Below, in pieces: positions 47,233 through 58,869 of a DNA stretch of 64,000 nt; the first letter of the stretch is position 1; each line of letters begins with the position of its first letter. The DNA lies in NCBI GenBank assembly GCA_002278855.1, contig NCGG01000011.1:18851-82850 (forward strand), read 5' to 3'. The stretch is from Sphingomonadales bacterium 28-55-16 (GTDB taxonomy: Bacteria > Pseudomonadota > Alphaproteobacteria > Sphingomonadales > Sphingomonadaceae). The notes beneath the pieces were generated by a model. That model worked only from the letters and a program-made list of their open reading frames with translations, searched no databases and had not been told where the DNA came from. Both the position numbers and the translations under genes were made by a program.

Positions 47233-48410
47233 GCTGCATTCTCTCTGGCAAGTGCAGGAGACGTATTAAACGCACCCCTGTGGTCGGACGGGGACGTTAT
47301 GTTATGCATGATGGGCGCGCGGCCAAAGGACTCTACAAGATCTGCAAGGTCAGCAACTGCATTGGGCCGGCCGCAGTTTTTAGCTGCCTTTGCCGCATTT
47401 TCCAACGCGCCGGCTTCGAACGCGATTTTCTCGATTTGCTTGGCGAGCGCCGCCGCAGTGAAGGCTGGCTGCGCAATGGCGCGCGCACCGCCTGCTTGGA
47501 CCATTTCCTTGACGTTATAACTTTGGTGATCATCCGTTGCGCTCGGCAGCGGGACCAAAATGGCTGGCCGTCCAGCGCACGTCAGTTCCGCTATCGTTGA
47601 TGCCCCTGCCCGCGATATCACGATATGCGCCCAACCAAGCCGTTGCGGCATGTCCGGTAAATAGGTCGCGAGCTCGGCGGGAATGTTATGCGCGGCATAG
47701 GCTGCGCGCACGGCTTCGATATCTTCAGCGCGGCACTGCTGCGTGACTTGCAACCGACGCCGCAAATCAAGTGGCAATAAGGATAGTCCATCGGGCACGA
47801 TGTCGGAAAGCACCGTTGCGCCTTGGCTTCCGCCCGTCACAAGCACATGAAAAACGTCCTCGGCCAAAAAAGGAGGATAAGGCTGATCGCGCAGAATCAG
47901 CACTTCTTCGCGAACCGGGTTACCGACAAGATGTACCTTGCTTGCGTAGCGCGGAGACAGCCGAAGAACATCGGGATAGGATGTGGCAATCGCGTTGACT
48001 TGCCGCGCAGTGAAGCGGTTGACGCGGCCAAGCACTGCATTTTGCTCGTGAATAATCGTCGGAATTTTCTCGGCAAAAGCACCCAGCAATGCAGGGAATG
48101 CAGGATAGCCGCCAAAGCCTATAACAGCGCTTGGCGCAAAATTTTGGTATAAGCGGCGGGACATGCTGCGGCCTTCGGCAATCGCCCTAAGGCCGGGAAG
48201 CCAACTGCCGGGTTTCTTGGTGATCCGGCCAGCGGGCAGCATATGGGTAGCTATCTTGTCCGGACAGCCCGGAATCTTGGCGCCACGTTCATCCGTAATC
48301 AAAGCCACATGATGGCCGCGGTGGATCAGCTCTTGCCCCAACGCGAATGCAGGGATCAAATGCCCCCCGGTTCCGCCCGCAGCCAATACATAATGCCGAG
48401 ATATGGTCAT
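47229..48410 (-). CDS. murG: Undecaprenyl-diphospho-MurNAc-pentapeptide GlcNAc transferase
   Basis: A 393-residue GT-B glycosyltransferase that makes lipid II at the inner face of the membrane. It has the N-terminal G-loop [27 protein letters not shown], and the C-terminal [14 protein letters not shown] plus the acceptor/donor block [19 protein letters not shown]. It overlaps ftsW and murC by ATGA. Confidence 0.97.
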   Translation of the reverse strand: MTISRHYVLAAGGTGGHLIPAFALGQELIHRGHHVALITDERGAKIPGCPDKIATHMLPAGRITKKPGSWLPGLRAIAEGRSMSRRLYQNFAPSAVIGFGGYPAFPALLGAFAEKIPTIIHEQNAVLGRVNRFTARQVNAIATSYPDVLRLSPRYASKVHLVGNPVREEVLILRDQPYPPFLAEDVFHVLVTGGSQGATVLSDIVPDGLSLLPLDLRRRLQVTQQCRAEDIEAVRAAYAAHNIPAELATYLPDMPQRLGWAHIVISRAGASTIAELTCAGRPAILVPLPSATDDHQSYNVKEMVQAGGARAIAQPAFTAAALAKQIEKIAFEAGALENAAKAAKNCGRPNAVADLADLVESFGRAPIMHNITSPSDHRGAFNTSPALARENAA

Positions 48411-49627
48411 GGACGTGGTCCCTTCATCATATAAAGCGACCGGTCAAGATATGGGTTTCGCTTCGTCAGTGCGAGTATAAGGCCGCAGGTTATCGAAAGC
48501 GCCCATATGGACGATCCACCATAGCTGATGAAGGGTAAAGTCATGCCCTTTGACGGGAATACGCCCAAGTTCACCGCGATGTTGATCATCGCCTGCCCGC
48601 AAAATTGTACACCCAGCCCCGTAACCGCCATGACGATAAACTGGTCTTTTTCATCCAACAGACGAATGATGATGCGGACCAATATTGCAAAATACAATAT
48701 GGCGATCGCCATACAAGCGAGCAGACCGAACTCTTCACCAATGACCGAGAAGATATAGTCGGTATGCCCCTCTGGCAGCGAGTATTTCTTGATACCAAGC
48801 CCTGGGCCAAGGCCAATGAAGCCCCCATTGGTCAAGGTCGCCAGCGCCATCTTGTCATGGGTGAGCCCCTCAGTGCCAAAAATCCATGCGTCAATCCGCT
48901 GCGTTGCGACAGGATAAAAATTATAGGCCAGGACAAGGAAAACAACGCCGCTGATGATAAGGCCCCAGAGGCGGCTTGCGGGAACGCCAGCCACCATCAT
49001 CAACGCAAACCATGTACCCATGAACAATATCGTTTGGCCAAGGTCAGGTTGGATCAGCAGAAAGAAGCAGACAGCAGCGGTGACGATGCTGCTCATAAAC
49101 AGGACAGGCAAAGTCGGGTCTTTCAACCGCCAACTGATGATCCATGCCATGGTGACGGCGTAAAAGGGCTTCAGGAACTCGGACGGTTGAACCCTCGCAA
49201 ACCCGGCACCAATCCAACGTTGAGAGCCGTTCACCTCGCGCCCCAGGACCGGCACCAACACCAGCAGAGCGAACACTATGCAAAAGCCCCATATCGCAAA
49301 TCGCCGTGCCTGATCACGCGGAAACATTGAAATGAACAGCATGATGGGAACGCCGACAATTAGCCACATCAGCTGCCGGTAAAAGAAATACAGCGACGAC
49401 AATTGCGATGTCGACGACGACAGCCGCTGCGCGCCGGCTGGCGATGCAGCCGCAACCGCAAGCAAGCCAATTGCAATGAGCACCATCATCAGCGACAGCA
49501 AGACGCGGTCCAGTTCCCAAAACCAGACGCCCAGCGGCGAACGGTCTCCACGGCCCAACCGGTTGGCAAAGCCAATTTTGCCGGTCTTTGCCGCCAATAC
49601 CCAAGGAACCTCTTTGCCGTCGCTCAT
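48407..49627 (-). CDS. ftsW: Septal SEDS glycosyltransferase FtsW
   Basis: The 406-residue polytopic protein has about ten membrane helices. It shows QPDLGQTILFMG and the SEDS active-site region TLTNGGFIGLGPGLG with the C-terminal LPFISYGGSSIWAL. SEDS proteins polymerise lipid II together with a class B PBP, here FtsI. The N-terminal 45 residues are cytoplasmic. It overlaps murD and murG by ATGA. Confidence 0.96.
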   Translation of the reverse strand: MSDGKEVPWVLAAKTGKIGFANRLGRGDRSPLGVWFWELDRVLLSLMMVLIAIGLLAVAAASPAGAQRLSSSTSQLSSLYFFYRQLMWLIVGVPIMLFISMFPRDQARRFAIWGFCIVFALLVLVPVLGREVNGSQRWIGAGFARVQPSEFLKPFYAVTMAWIISWRLKDPTLPVLFMSSIVTAAVCFFLLIQPDLGQTILFMGTWFALMMVAGVPASRLWGLIISGVVFLVLAYNFYPVATQRIDAWIFGTEGLTHDKMALATLTNGGFIGLGPGLGIKKYSLPEGHTDYIFSVIGEEFGLLACMAIAILYFAILVRIIIRLLDEKDQFIVMAVTGLGVQFCGQAMINIAVNLGVFPSKGMTLPFISYGGSSIWALSITCGLILALTKRNPYLDRSLYMMKGPRP

Positions 49628-50913
49628 AACGCTTCCACAATAGCGCGAAACGCATCGCCGCGCGCCTCGAAATCTTTGAACTGGTCAAAAGACGCGCACG
49701 CGGGCGACAGCATAATGACGTCGCCTGGCTGCGCCTGTGCCGCCGCCGAGTGCACCGCCGTGCCCATCATTTCGCTGCGCTCGACAGGCATGTGCGGGGA
49801 CAGCAGTTCGTGAAATAGCGGCCCTGCCTCTCCAATAGTATAGGCTTTTACAACGTGACCGAAATTGGGGATGCATTCGTCGAGATTGTCGGTCTTGGGC
49901 AAGCCGCCAACAATCCAATGCACACGCGGATATGCGGCCAGTGCGGGCGCGGTGGACGCGCCATTGGTCGCCTTGCTGTCATTGATGAACAACACGCCGT
50001 TCCGTTCGGCCACAACCTCCATCCGGTGCGCAAGCCCTTTAAAGCTGCGCATGGCGGGTCGCCATTGCGCCTCGGTGACGCCAAGCGATTCCACGATAGC
50101 GATCGCGACGGCGACATTCTGCAGATTATGCGGCCCTTGAAGCGAAGGCCATGCGTCTTGGCCGTCGACGGATTGTGGATCGGCCAAACGCACAAATGCA
50201 GCGCCGCGCCGCGCAAGCACATCGCGATAGACCCGTTCGGTATCGGCATCGCCTTTGCCAAATACCGACATTTCATGTCCGGTTTGCATTTCGAACAGGC
50301 GCGCTTTCGACGCCATATACGCTTCATAACCGTCATAGCGATCCAGATGGTCAGGCGAGAGGTTAATGAGCGCGGCAGCCTCGCAACCCAACGTGTTCGT
50401 GATGTCAATCTGGTAGCTTGAGAGCTCAAGCACATAAACGCCACCCGCGGGCAATGGCGCCTGCGACAATATCGGCAGCCCGATATTACCACCCATCCGC
50501 ACTGGCAACCCCGCACTTTCCAACACATGATGGACAAGCGCTGTCGTGGTGGACTTGCCGTTCGTTCCGGTAATGCCAACCACGCGGTGCGGCGGCAAGT
50601 TGGGCCGCGCCATCGCGAATAATTCCATATCCCCGATCAGCGGCAGCCCCTGTTCCTTCGCCTTGTCCGCGATGGGATGACAGTTGATCGGAACGCCCGG
50701 TGACACAACAATCGCGTCATAGCCAGACAGGTCGCTCAGGAGCGGGTCAGCAATGGTTGCAATATCAGCGACCTTTGCGCGTGCGCCTTCATCATTGTCC
50801 CACGCCAATATCTCCGCGCCACCGGCCACAAGCGAATGCGCCACGGATAGACCGGAGCGCGCAAGTCCCAATATGGCATATTTCCGGTCTTTAAAGGCAG
50901 GAGTCGTGATCAT
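49624..50913 (-). CDS. murD: UDP-N-acetylmuramoylalanine--D-glutamate ligase
   Basis: The 429-residue Mur ligase adds D-Glu. Motifs: [19 protein letters not shown] (UDP site), [16 protein letters not shown] (P-loop), [11 protein letters not shown] and [13 protein letters not shown]. It overlaps mraY and ftsW by ATGA. Confidence 0.97.
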   Translation of the reverse strand: MITTPAFKDRKYAILGLARSGLSVAHSLVAGGAEILAWDNDEGARAKVADIATIADPLLSDLSGYDAIVVSPGVPINCHPIADKAKEQGLPLIGDMELFAMARPNLPPHRVVGITGTNGKSTTTALVHHVLESAGLPVRMGGNIGLPILSQAPLPAGGVYVLELSSYQIDITNTLGCEAAALINLSPDHLDRYDGYEAYMASKARLFEMQTGHEMSVFGKGDADTERVYRDVLARRGAAFVRLADPQSVDGQDAWPSLQGPHNLQNVAVAIAIVESLGVTEAQWRPAMRSFKGLAHRMEVVAERNGVLFINDSKATNGASTAPALAAYPRVHWIVGGLPKTDNLDECIPNFGHVVKAYTIGEAGPLFHELLSPHMPVERSEMMGTAVHSAAAQAQPGDVIMLSPACASFDQFKDFEARGDAFRAIVEAL

Positions 50914-51980
50914 CTCAATTTAAGGGTCGATAGCCCCGCAAGCGCCAATACGAAAGCCACAATCCAGAACCGGATCACAACCGTCGGTTCCGACCAACCC
51001 AGCTGTTCAAAATGGTGATGGATCGGGGCCATGCGGAAAATACGCTTGCCCGTCCGCTTGAACCAGAACACTTGAATGATGACCGAAAGCGCCTCAACAA
51101 CAAAAAGTCCCCCAATGATGGCAAGAACAAATTCATGGTGCGCCACAACGGCAATAGCGCCAAGTGTGCCACCCAAGGCAAGGCTTCCGGTGTCGCCCAT
51201 GAACACCGCTGCAGGCGGGGCATTGAACCACAGGAAGGCAAGACCAGCGCCGACAATCGCGCCGCACAACATCGCCAGATCCCCTGCCCCCAAAATGAAC
51301 GGGATCCCTAGATAATCGGCATATTTCGCGTTGCCGACCATATAGACGATAAGCATGAACGCGATGGACGCGATAATCACAGGCATGGTGGCAAGGCCAT
51401 CTAAGCCGTCGGTCAAGTTCACTGCATTGCCGAATGCAACGATTACAAACGCCCCAAAGGGCACATACCACCAGCCAAGGTCGATGACAGGGCCGTTCAC
51501 GAACGGTAGGTACAAATTGCCGCCCGATTTCCAGACGATCAGCGACACCGCGACACCCGCAATCGCAAATTCCCATAATAAGCGGACCTTGCCGGACACG
51601 CCTTTGTGGCTGCGCTTCTTGACCTTGTCATAATCGTCGAGAAACCCGACAGTTCCAAAACCTGCGGTCACGAGCAAACAGGCCCAGACGTACACATTGT
51701 TCAAATCCATCCACAGCAGCATCGAAATGCCGACCGATACCAAGATCATCAGCCCGCCCATTGTTGGCGTGCCTACTTTTGCAAGATGGGATTGCGGTCC
51801 ATCGCTGCGAATGGGCTGGCCCTTGCCTTGACGCACCCGCAGCATGCTAATGAAACGCGGGCCGATCAGTAGGCCGATCACAAGGGCAGTTGCAACCGCA
51901 GCACCAGATCGGAAGCTGAGATAGCGGATAAGGTTAAGTATTCCTGGAAAACCCAGATATTCGGCCAAAATATAAAGCAT
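50910..51980 (-). CDS. mraY: Phospho-MurNAc-pentapeptide transferase
   Basis: The 356-residue, roughly ten-helix enzyme transfers phospho-MurNAc-pentapeptide to undecaprenyl phosphate, forming lipid I. It has [12 protein letters not shown], the Asp-rich [24 protein letters not shown] and the C-terminal [14 protein letters not shown]. It overlaps murF (TGATG) and murD (ATGA). Confidence 0.97.
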   Translation of the reverse strand: MLYILAEYLGFPGILNLIRYLSFRSGAAVATALVIGLLIGPRFISMLRVRQGKGQPIRSDGPQSHLAKVGTPTMGGLMILVSVGISMLLWMDLNNVYVWACLLVTAGFGTVGFLDDYDKVKKRSHKGVSGKVRLLWEFAIAGVAVSLIVWKSGGNLYLPFVNGPVIDLGWWYVPFGAFVIVAFGNAVNLTDGLDGLATMPVIIASIAFMLIVYMVGNAKYADYLGIPFILGAGDLAMLCGAIVGAGLAFLWFNAPPAAVFMGDTGSLALGGTLGAIAVVAHHEFVLAIIGGLFVVEALSVIIQVFWFKRTGKRIFRMAPIHHHFEQLGWSEPTVVIRFWIVAFVLALAGLSTLKLR

Positions 51981-53368
51981 CAGTTTTTCCCACCCGTCAG
52001 CGCGCTGACGATGGTGGACAGTCCCATACTATTGGAACCTTTGACCAAAATCGTATCCGATGCGCAAAGATATTGTTGCAGAAGGACAAGTGCCTCCTGC
52101 GCGGTCGCGCAATGCGCGAATTCCTTCGGTCCCTCAACCCCTGCTTTCAACTCTTCAGCAAGAATTGCGATCTCTTGACCGACCAGGATTGCAAAATCGA
52201 CCTTTGCGGCAGCCAAGGGCGCAGCAAGGGCGCGATGATAATCATCGCCTTTGTCGCCCAGTTCTTTCATCGACCCCAGCACCGCAATACGTCGTCCGCC
52301 CACTGACAAGCCCAATTGGTGGATAGTCGCGGCCATGGATGCCGGGTTTGCGTTGTAGCTTTCGTCGATCAAATGCACAGTGCCACCGGCAATCGCAAAA
52401 TCGTGCCGCGCACCGCGGCCAGCAAGACCGCCCATTTCCGCCATCGCAAGGCCAGCAGCGGCAAGATCGCCGCCCGCTGCCAATATGGCGGCCAATACAG
52501 CCATGCTGTTGCCAATCCAGTGCTGTCCGGGCTGAGACAGGTTGAAGGACAATATTGCATCGCAAACCTTAGCCGTAACCAAGGTAGCATTATTGACGCT
52601 AGCCAAATGGTCGATAACGCGGACATCTGCTTCGGCGTTAAAACCAAAGGACAATATGGCGTTGGTGTATTGCTCTGCCGCGGCGCGCAACCGTGGATAA
52701 TGCACATTATCGGCGGGCAATATCGCTGTACCGCCTTCGACCAAGCCCTCGAATATTTCCGCCTTGGCGTCGGCAATACCGCTTTCATCCTTGAAAAATT
52801 CGATATGTGCAGGCGCTATGGTGGTGATGATGGCGACATCGGGCCGGACGATATGGCTCAGTGCGCGCATTTCACCAGCGTGGTTCATGCCCATTTCGAA
52901 AATGCCAAAATCGCAATCTGCGGGCATGCGCGCAAGACTTAAGGGCACGCCGACATGGTTGTTGTAGCTTTTGACCGAACGGTGCGCACGCGCCCTCGAA
53001 TAACGGTCGAGCGCAGCAAACAAGGCTTCTTTCGTACCTGTCTTACCGGCAGAACCGGTAACGCCGATGATCTTGGCTTTTGTGCGCGCACGTGACGCAT
53101 GGCCAAGCGCTTCAAGCGCCTGCATCGTATCTGGCACAAGGATATGCGGGTACGGTACGGGTTGTGACACGATCGCGCCCGCTGCGCCATTGGCAAAGGC
53201 CTTGTCCACGAACAGATGCCCGTCGGTCTCGGCACCCTTCAACGCCAAAAACAGGTCGCCTTTGCCGATTTCGCGCGAGTCAAAGGCAACACCGGTAACG
53301 TCAAAATGTCCCGCAGCGGTGCCGCCCGTCGCCGCCAGAAGCGCCTCGAATGTCCATAACACCGTCAT
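51980..53368 (-). CDS. murF: UDP-MurNAc-tripeptide--D-alanyl-D-alanine ligase
   Basis: The 462-residue Mur ligase adds the D-Ala-D-Ala dipeptide. The P-loop is [14 protein letters not shown], a form common in alphaproteobacteria; [15 protein letters not shown] and [11 protein letters not shown] are diagnostic for MurF. I start at ATG 53368, an ATGA overlap with murE; a start three codons upstream is less likely. Confidence 0.96.
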   Translation of the reverse strand: MTVLWTFEALLAATGGTAAGHFDVTGVAFDSREIGKGDLFLALKGAETDGHLFVDKAFANGAAGAIVSQPVPYPHILVPDTMQALEALGHASRARTKAKIIGVTGSAGKTGTKEALFAALDRYSRARAHRSVKSYNNHVGVPLSLARMPADCDFGIFEMGMNHAGEMRALSHIVRPDVAIITTIAPAHIEFFKDESGIADAKAEIFEGLVEGGTAILPADNVHYPRLRAAAEQYTNAILSFGFNAEADVRVIDHLASVNNATLVTAKVCDAILSFNLSQPGQHWIGNSMAVLAAILAAGGDLAAAGLAMAEMGGLAGRGARHDFAIAGGTVHLIDESYNANPASMAATIHQLGLSVGGRRIAVLGSMKELGDKGDDYHRALAAPLAAAKVDFAILVGQEIAILAEELKAGVEGPKEFAHCATAQEALVLLQQYLCASDTILVKGSNSMGLSTIVSALTGGKN

Positions 53369-54792
53369 GCCGCACATTCCCGTGCGACTTCAACATCGTC
53401 AAAGGGCAGAACGCGGCCCATGATGATCTGTCCTTGTTCATGGCCCTTGCCTGCAATCAACACGATATCATCGGGTTCGGCATGTTCGATGGCAAACGCA
53501 ATGGCGTAGCGGCGATCGCCGATCTCATGCGCACCCTTCGCACCAGCCATCACGTCAGCGCGGATCAGCGAAGGGTCCTCACTTCTGGGGTTGTCATCGG
53601 TGACAATCACAATGTCGGAATCGGCCACGGCCACGGCGCCCATTTCGGGACGCTTGCCGGTATCACGGTCGCCGCCTGCGCCAAATACCGTAATCAACTT
53701 GCCCTTGGTATGCGGGCGTAATGCCGCAATTGCCGCGCGTAAGCCGTCGGGCGTATGCGCATAATCGACATAAACGGGCGCACCGCTTTTGGTAATAACA
53801 GCACGCTCCAGTCGACCGCGCACGGGCTGTAATCGCGCCAAATGCGACAGCAGACTCTCCACTTCGCCCCCGCTTGCCATAACGACACCGGCCGCGACAA
53901 GCGCGTTCGCGGCCTGATAGGCGCCGATCAAAGGCAGTTTGACCTTATGGATATCGCCCTGAATCCGCAGTTCAAGCGTTTGGCCCAATTGGGTCGCCTG
54001 ACGCGAAACCAGTTGAATGCCCTTGCCCTTTTCCCCGACGGTGATCAGACGCAAGTCGCGTTTGCGCGCACGGGCAATGACTTGGTCAGACCAGATATCA
54101 TCCGCCCAGATGACGGCGCAGCCATTTTCGTCCAAAACCTCGTCGAACAGGCGCATCTTGGCTTCAAAATAGGCGTCCATCGTACCGTGATAATCGAGAT
54201 GGTCGCGGCTTAAATTGGTGAAGGCTGCAACAGATACCGGCACGCCTTCGCTGCGATATTGGGACAGGCCGTGGCTTGATGCCTCAAATATCGCATGGCT
54301 GATGCCTTCACGGGCAAGGCCGGACATGTTGGCAAGGAAGGTTACAATGTCGGGTGTGGTGAGGCCTGTACTTGCCTGATCCGAAGCTGTCGTAATGCCC
54401 AATGTTCCGATAGACGCTGCATTGTGCCCCGCCATCCGCCAAAGCTGGCGCGTCAGTTCAGCGGTCGAAGTTTTGCCGTTCGTGCCCGTGACCGCGGCAA
54501 CAGCAGATGGAAATGGCCGAAAGAATTTTGCAGCGAGTTCGGCAAATGCCTTTCGCGGGTTTGCGTCTGCGACATGCACCGCGCCCTGCACCATTGCCTC
54601 TGGACGTGCGACAACAGCCACCGCGCCAGCGGCAATCGCTGCGTCGATGAAATCTTCGCCATTGAATGCGGCGCCTTCAAATGCGCCAAAAATGGTGCCG
54701 GGCGCAATCTTCCGATGGTCGATGGCAAAGCCGGTCACTATTCTGTCGGCAAATGCCATGTCGGCATCGCTTACCAATTGCCCGAGCTTCAC
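53365..54792 (-). CDS. murE: UDP-MurNAc-dipeptide ligase, meso-diaminopimelate-adding type
   Basis: The 475-residue Mur ligase adds the third stem residue. The P-loop is AVTGTNGKTSTAELT, and DDNPRSEDP contains the DNPR motif that marks meso-DAP specificity. I start at GTG 54792, which overlaps the ftsI stop as TAGTG and has AAGGGAG upstream; another GTG lies 24 bases earlier inside ftsI. It overlaps murF by ATGA. Confidence 0.95.
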   Translation of the reverse strand: MKLGQLVSDADMAFADRIVTGFAIDHRKIAPGTIFGAFEGAAFNGEDFIDAAIAAGAVAVVARPEAMVQGAVHVADANPRKAFAELAAKFFRPFPSAVAAVTGTNGKTSTAELTRQLWRMAGHNAASIGTLGITTASDQASTGLTTPDIVTFLANMSGLAREGISHAIFEASSHGLSQYRSEGVPVSVAAFTNLSRDHLDYHGTMDAYFEAKMRLFDEVLDENGCAVIWADDIWSDQVIARARKRDLRLITVGEKGKGIQLVSRQATQLGQTLELRIQGDIHKVKLPLIGAYQAANALVAAGVVMASGGEVESLLSHLARLQPVRGRLERAVITKSGAPVYVDYAHTPDGLRAAIAALRPHTKGKLITVFGAGGDRDTGKRPEMGAVAVADSDIVIVTDDNPRSEDPSLIRADVMAGAKGAHEIGDRRYAIAFAIEHAEPDDIVLIAGKGHEQGQIIMGRVLPFDDVEVARECAA

Positions 54793-56528
54793 TATTGCTC
54801 TCCCTTCGCCTTCCACAATAAAGGCATCAGTTCCGATACATCAACATCGCGTTTCATGTCAGGTATAATTCCCATCAACGGTCCAATGCGTGTGATTGTC
54901 TTTCGCACGACGGGCGCAGCGGTATAGCCCGCGGTCCGCTGAAAGCTTGAGGCTTCCGTGCCTTTTGGTTCATCAAGCATCGCAAGCACCACATAACGCG
55001 GGTTATCCATCGGGAATGCAGCGGCAAAGGTGGAGACCACCAGATTGCGGCTATAGCCGCCAACGCCTGGCTTTTCCGCCGAACCTGTCTTGCCGCCAAC
55101 GCGATAGCCCAAGGCATCGGCTTGGTTGCCCGTGCCATCAACAACAATCATCCGCATCAATTGCCGCATCCGCGCACTGGTTGCGGCGGTAAACACACGC
55201 TTGCCGGGAATCTTGGCATCGGCCTTTGTTTTAAACATAGTAGCCGGACGATAAATGCCCCCATTGACCATCGCGGCATACGCGCTCGCCAAATGCATCG
55301 GCGTAACCGCGATACCGTGCCCGAACCCTACGGTCATGGTGGTCAAGCGACCCCAAGTCTTGGGATAAAGCGGCAGCGATTTTTCCGCTAACTCAATGTC
55401 GGGGCGGCGGTTAAAGTGCATCGTACGCAGCATCGCGTCCAACCGCGCGGCACCCAATGTGTCGGCAATCTGTGCAGTTACAATGTTCGAACTGTGAACG
55501 AGCGCCTCAGGTGTGTTGAGCCATCGGTTTGAGGAATGCGTATCCCGGATTTTAAACTTGCCAACTTGAAGCGGTTTAGTGGCGTCGTACCGCACCGACA
55601 GGTCGCGCACTGTTCCGGCATCCAAGGCAGCCGCAACGGTCAAAGGTTTAAATGTAGAACCAAGTTCATACACACGGTTCGTGACATTGTTTGTCTGCCG
55701 CGAAATAGGGTAGCGACCGTCTACGATCGTCTCGCCAAGATCAGGGATATTGGCAAAGGACGGGCGGTTCGGGTTGAACGAAGGCAAGGTCGCCATGGCA
55801 ATGACTTCACCCGTTTGCACATCCAATATGACGCCAGCAGCGCCCTTTGCGGCGGTCGCGGTCATGCCCGACGCCAGCTCGCTTTCCAACGCAGCCTGAA
55901 TGCGGACATCCAAGGCCAGATTCAACGGCGTCGCACGCTTGGCCGGATCACGCAGATAATCGTCCATCACCCGCTCCATGCCCATCGCGCCCTTGCCGTC
56001 GCGGTTTACGAAACCAAGGACGTGCGCAGCCATGTCATGTTGCGGATACAGCCGCGTCGCTTCGCGGGGAAACTCAATGGCAATCTCGCCCAGATTATGC
56101 ACCGCGCGGACTTGCTCTGGCAAAGCGCGTTTACGCAAGTAACCAGGCTTTTTGTCGGTCAGCTTTGCGTAAAATTCTGCAACAGATGTGTCGGGGAAAA
56201 TCGCCGCCAGCTGCACAGCCAATTGCTTACGGTCACCTAAGAGATCCGCGGGCTTCACCCAAATGGCATAGCCATAGATGCTGCGCGCCAGAGGGATGCC
56301 GTTACGATCAACAATGTCCCCGCGATCTGGCACATATTCGGTGTTGGTTGCGCCATAAGCCCGGCTGCTTTCGAACAAGGCCAACGTCGCCAACCGCCCG
56401 ATAAGCAACACAACGAACATGCCAAATGCCACAAGCAAGATAAGCATGCGCCAGAAGCCATGGGCCGCAAAAGGGGGCGGGTTAACGCCGCTTTTCCGCG
56501 TTGTCGTGCGGGCGATTTGCGGTATCAT
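54792..56528 (-). CDS. ftsI: Septal class B penicillin-binding protein FtsI (PBP3)
   Basis: The 578-residue transpeptidase has a short cytoplasmic tail, one TM segment (about 29-50), the pedestal domain, and a transpeptidase domain with SxxK at Ser291-Lys294 (GSTFKPL), SxN at 346-348 (HSSNIV) and KTG at 480-482 (GGKTGSAEK). It crosslinks septal peptidoglycan with FtsW. Its start overlaps ftsL as TAATG and its stop overlaps the murE GTG. Confidence 0.97.
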   Translation of the reverse strand: MIPQIARTTTRKSGVNPPPFAAHGFWRMLILLVAFGMFVVLLIGRLATLALFESSRAYGATNTEYVPDRGDIVDRNGIPLARSIYGYAIWVKPADLLGDRKQLAVQLAAIFPDTSVAEFYAKLTDKKPGYLRKRALPEQVRAVHNLGEIAIEFPREATRLYPQHDMAAHVLGFVNRDGKGAMGMERVMDDYLRDPAKRATPLNLALDVRIQAALESELASGMTATAAKGAAGVILDVQTGEVIAMATLPSFNPNRPSFANIPDLGETIVDGRYPISRQTNNVTNRVYELGSTFKPLTVAAALDAGTVRDLSVRYDATKPLQVGKFKIRDTHSSNRWLNTPEALVHSSNIVTAQIADTLGAARLDAMLRTMHFNRRPDIELAEKSLPLYPKTWGRLTTMTVGFGHGIAVTPMHLASAYAAMVNGGIYRPATMFKTKADAKIPGKRVFTAATSARMRQLMRMIVVDGTGNQADALGYRVGGKTGSAEKPGVGGYSRNLVVSTFAAAFPMDNPRYVVLAMLDEPKGTEASSFQRTAGYTAAPVVRKTITRIGPLMGIIPDMKRDVDVSELMPLLWKAKGEQ

Positions 56529-57121
56529 TACCGGCGGCGTTCGTTAGCGGCCTTGGCCGAAATGTCCCGCATTAGATCGTCGGACAAAAGCTTCTCGTCC
56601 ATCCGCGCAAGCCGTTCAGTCCGCGTCTGCTCAACCTTTGGCGCCTGCGGCTTAGGTGCGGCGCGCTTTACCGGTTCGGCAAAAATCGGGGTTGCGACTG
56701 CGGTTGCAATTTCGGTGGATTTTTTAACAACGGCTTCAATGGTGGGCGCTGGATTGGCCTGGTTTGCGCTAGGCGCAACGTCAATGTCCGCTGACGCCAT
56801 CATAACTGGCTTGGTTGTTTGCTGATCACCCGCCAATTGGGCAAGTGCAGCTTCACCCGTGACAAATTGGTCGGCCACGGGAGGCTGATAACCGTATAAA
56901 AGCTCATTCCACTCCTCAAGCTGCTGAAGGCTGGCGCGCGTGCGGATCTCAGCTTGAAGAAAGCTGATTTCGCGCTTTGTTTCGAGAATGTTGCGGTCGA
57001 CGGCGACAAGGTCGCTGTGCATCGCAGCAACGTTCAAAGACAGAGGGTACAACAGGATCGCAACCATGAACACCAGCGCAAGCCAGCCGATATTCTTTAG
57101 TCTTTTCATGGCGAGACTCAT
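56528..57121 (-). CDS. ftsL: Cell division protein FtsL
   Basis: The 197-residue protein has a short basic N-terminus (KRLKN), one TM segment ([17 protein letters not shown]) and a periplasmic coiled coil ([20 protein letters not shown]), then a long Ala/Pro-rich tail. The first 80 residues match FtsL topology; the tail (about 100 residues) is longer than in E. coli but known in alphaproteobacteria. It binds FtsB and FtsQ. I start at ATG 57121 (ATGA overlap with rsmH). Confidence 0.85.
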   Translation of the reverse strand: MSLAMKRLKNIGWLALVFMVAILLYPLSLNVAAMHSDLVAVDRNILETKREISFLQAEIRTRASLQQLEEWNELLYGYQPPVADQFVTGEAALAQLAGDQQTTKPVMMASADIDVAPSANQANPAPTIEAVVKKSTEIATAVATPIFAEPVKRAAPKPQAPKVEQTRTERLARMDEKLLSDDLMRDISAKAANERRR

Positions 57122-58074
57122 GCTGCTAGTCCTCCTGTTGCCCAAGCGGGCGCGTGTGTGCGGGTTGCGGAACGTAAGGTTGCCGAACGTGACCGGGGAT
57201 TACGGACCAATTCAGCGTCTGATGGACGGATCGCTTTATCAGCCTTGTCGAAAGTGGGTGCTGGGCCGTCGTTGCCGACCATGGGCACGTGCCGCGACCC
57301 TGCGGCTTCAGCGCCACTGCGGCGGCGCAGAAATTGCTTCACGATGCGGTCTTCAAGGCTGTGGAAAGTAACGACAGCAAGACGACCACCGGGCTTCAAC
57401 ATACGCTCTGCGGCCTCAAGCCCGTCGGTCAACTCATCGAGTTCGCGGTTCACATGAATTCGGATAGCCTGAAACGCGCGGGTTGCGGGGTCCTTTGGCG
57501 CGCCAGGCTTGTGCCCAACGGCCTTGCGGACAATTGCGGCGAGTTGGGCAGTGGTCGCAATCGGACGCGCAGCAACAATCGAACGCGCGATGCGGCGCGA
57601 ACGATGCTCTTCGCCATAGCGAAAGATGATGTCAGCAATGTCCGCTTCTTCAGCTTCGTTCACGAAGTCCGCGGCCGACATGCCATCCTGCCCCATGCGC
57701 ATATCAAGCGGGCCATCCTTTTGGAAGGAAAAGCCACGCTCTGCACGATCAAGCTGCATCGACGAAACGCCAATGTCGAGCACGACGCCGTCGACCGACA
57801 TTATGCCGTCAGCCATCAGGACATCGTCCATGTTAGAAAAACAGGCCGAGTAAAGACGCAAAGCACCTTCACTCCGGCCTGCAAGGTCCGCACCTTCTTT
57901 GAGGGCATCGGGATCGCGGTCAAACGCGAAAACGCGCGCGCCGCCAGCCAGTATCGCCTGGCTGTATCCGCCTGCACCAAAGGTACCATCCACGATCTCA
58001 GCGCCCGGGGTGATGGGCAGTGCGTGAATCACTTCATCCAGTAAAACCGGAATATGTGGGGCGAGCGCGCTCAT
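57118..58074 (-). CDS. rsmH: 16S rRNA (cytosine1402-N4)-methyltransferase
   Basis: A 318-residue class I methyltransferase (formerly mraW). It starts [14 protein letters not shown], followed by SAM motif [22 protein letters not shown], and the C-terminal [19 protein letters not shown]. It methylates C1402 of 16S rRNA. The start at ATG 58074 overlaps mraZ (ATGA). Confidence 0.96.
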   Translation of the reverse strand: MSALAPHIPVLLDEVIHALPITPGAEIVDGTFGAGGYSQAILAGGARVFAFDRDPDALKEGADLAGRSEGALRLYSACFSNMDDVLMADGIMSVDGVVLDIGVSSMQLDRAERGFSFQKDGPLDMRMGQDGMSAADFVNEAEEADIADIIFRYGEEHRSRRIARSIVAARPIATTAQLAAIVRKAVGHKPGAPKDPATRAFQAIRIHVNRELDELTDGLEAAERMLKPGGRLAVVTFHSLEDRIVKQFLRRRSGAEAAGSRHVPMVGNDGPAPTFDKADKAIRPSDAELVRNPRSRSATLRSATRTHAPAWATGGLAA

Positions 58075-58556
58075 TTGTCGCGCTTGGCCTGGGACAGCCA
58101 ATAATTGAGCTCGTCCTTAACGGGGTTGAACGCTGCGGGCGCTTCGGTGAGGAAGACATCGGGGTTCCACAGCATGAAGTGCGTTGTCGCACCAAAGAAG
58201 AAGGCGCGATCGCCAATGCGGCCAAAATGCTTAAGCATCGGCGACAACACGAAGCGGCCACTGGCTTCGAAAGCAGTTTCGAAAATAGACGATGCCGACA
58301 CGCCCGCTATTTCGCGGTCAAAATCAGTACCGCGGTTAACAGCACTTTGCCATTGCGCCTCGATATCCGCCCGCAACTTCAGGCGCTCGGAACCACCAAA
58401 GCCAATCAGGCATGGCAGGCTGGAATGACGGGAAATGCAGACATTATTGCTGCCGCTCGACTGCTGAACGCTATCGCGCAACTCGGCAGGAATGGTCGTG
58501 CGGCCCTTGGCGTCGACACTCGACACCCCCGAACCTGCATAGACGACCAACGCTGA
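58071..58556 (-). CDS. mraZ: Transcriptional regulator MraZ
   Basis: The roughly 161-residue protein has two AbrB-like halves with [15 protein letters not shown] and [13 protein letters not shown], the two DxxxR-type DNA-binding signatures. MraZ represses the dcw operon by binding repeats upstream of its own gene. I choose GTG 58556 because AGGGGG lies about ten bases before it; a GTG at 58571 overlaps that site. It is slightly longer than the typical 140-150 residues. Confidence 0.9.
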   Translation of the reverse strand, partial: SALVVYAGSGVSSVDAKGRTTIPAELRDSVQQSSGSNNVCISRHSSLPCLIGFGGSERLKLRADIEAQWQSAVNRGTDFDREIAGVSASSIFETAFEASGRFVLSPMLKHFGRIGDRAFFFGATTHFMLWNPDVFLTEAPAAFNPVKDELNYWLSQAKRDK

Positions 58557-58869
58557 CACTGTCTGAACCACCCCCTGATAAAGGGAGGAAATTGCCGATT
58601 ATGCCGAAGCACTGCGCCATGCGGACGCCGTAACGGCCGATAGAATCAGGAATCCACCCCTTGAAGCGATGGTCATAGCAAGGGATTCTATGGATGAAAA
58701 GGGGGATTTTATGGGAATAATTAATTTTTATGCGGAAATTCAGCGAAATTCCATTGTTTTTAAATCTGCCTCCCAATTGCCATGCGTATCGAACCCAAAT
58801 ATATGAACCAAAAATTGGCTAAATCGCGTCCCTTTGGATTGCCAAATCCACAATATTCTTCTGCGCTCC
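58557..58869 (-). other. Upstream region of the dcw operon
   Basis: About 310 bases without a gene separate mraZ from the next upstream gene on the same strand. The region is AT-richer than its surroundings. TGGG words occur on the minus strand near 58770 and 58793, but not in the regularly spaced triple array expected for an MraZ box. I see no convincing promoter pair; a dcw promoter must nevertheless lie here or upstream. Confidence 0.4.

Noticed and set aside
58471..58776. Minus-strand open frame of 101 codons over the mraZ start
   Set aside because: It overlaps mraZ in another frame and resembles nothing known.
58557..58869. MraZ-box array upstream of mraZ
   Set aside because: TGGG words are present but without the regular spacing needed to call a binding array.
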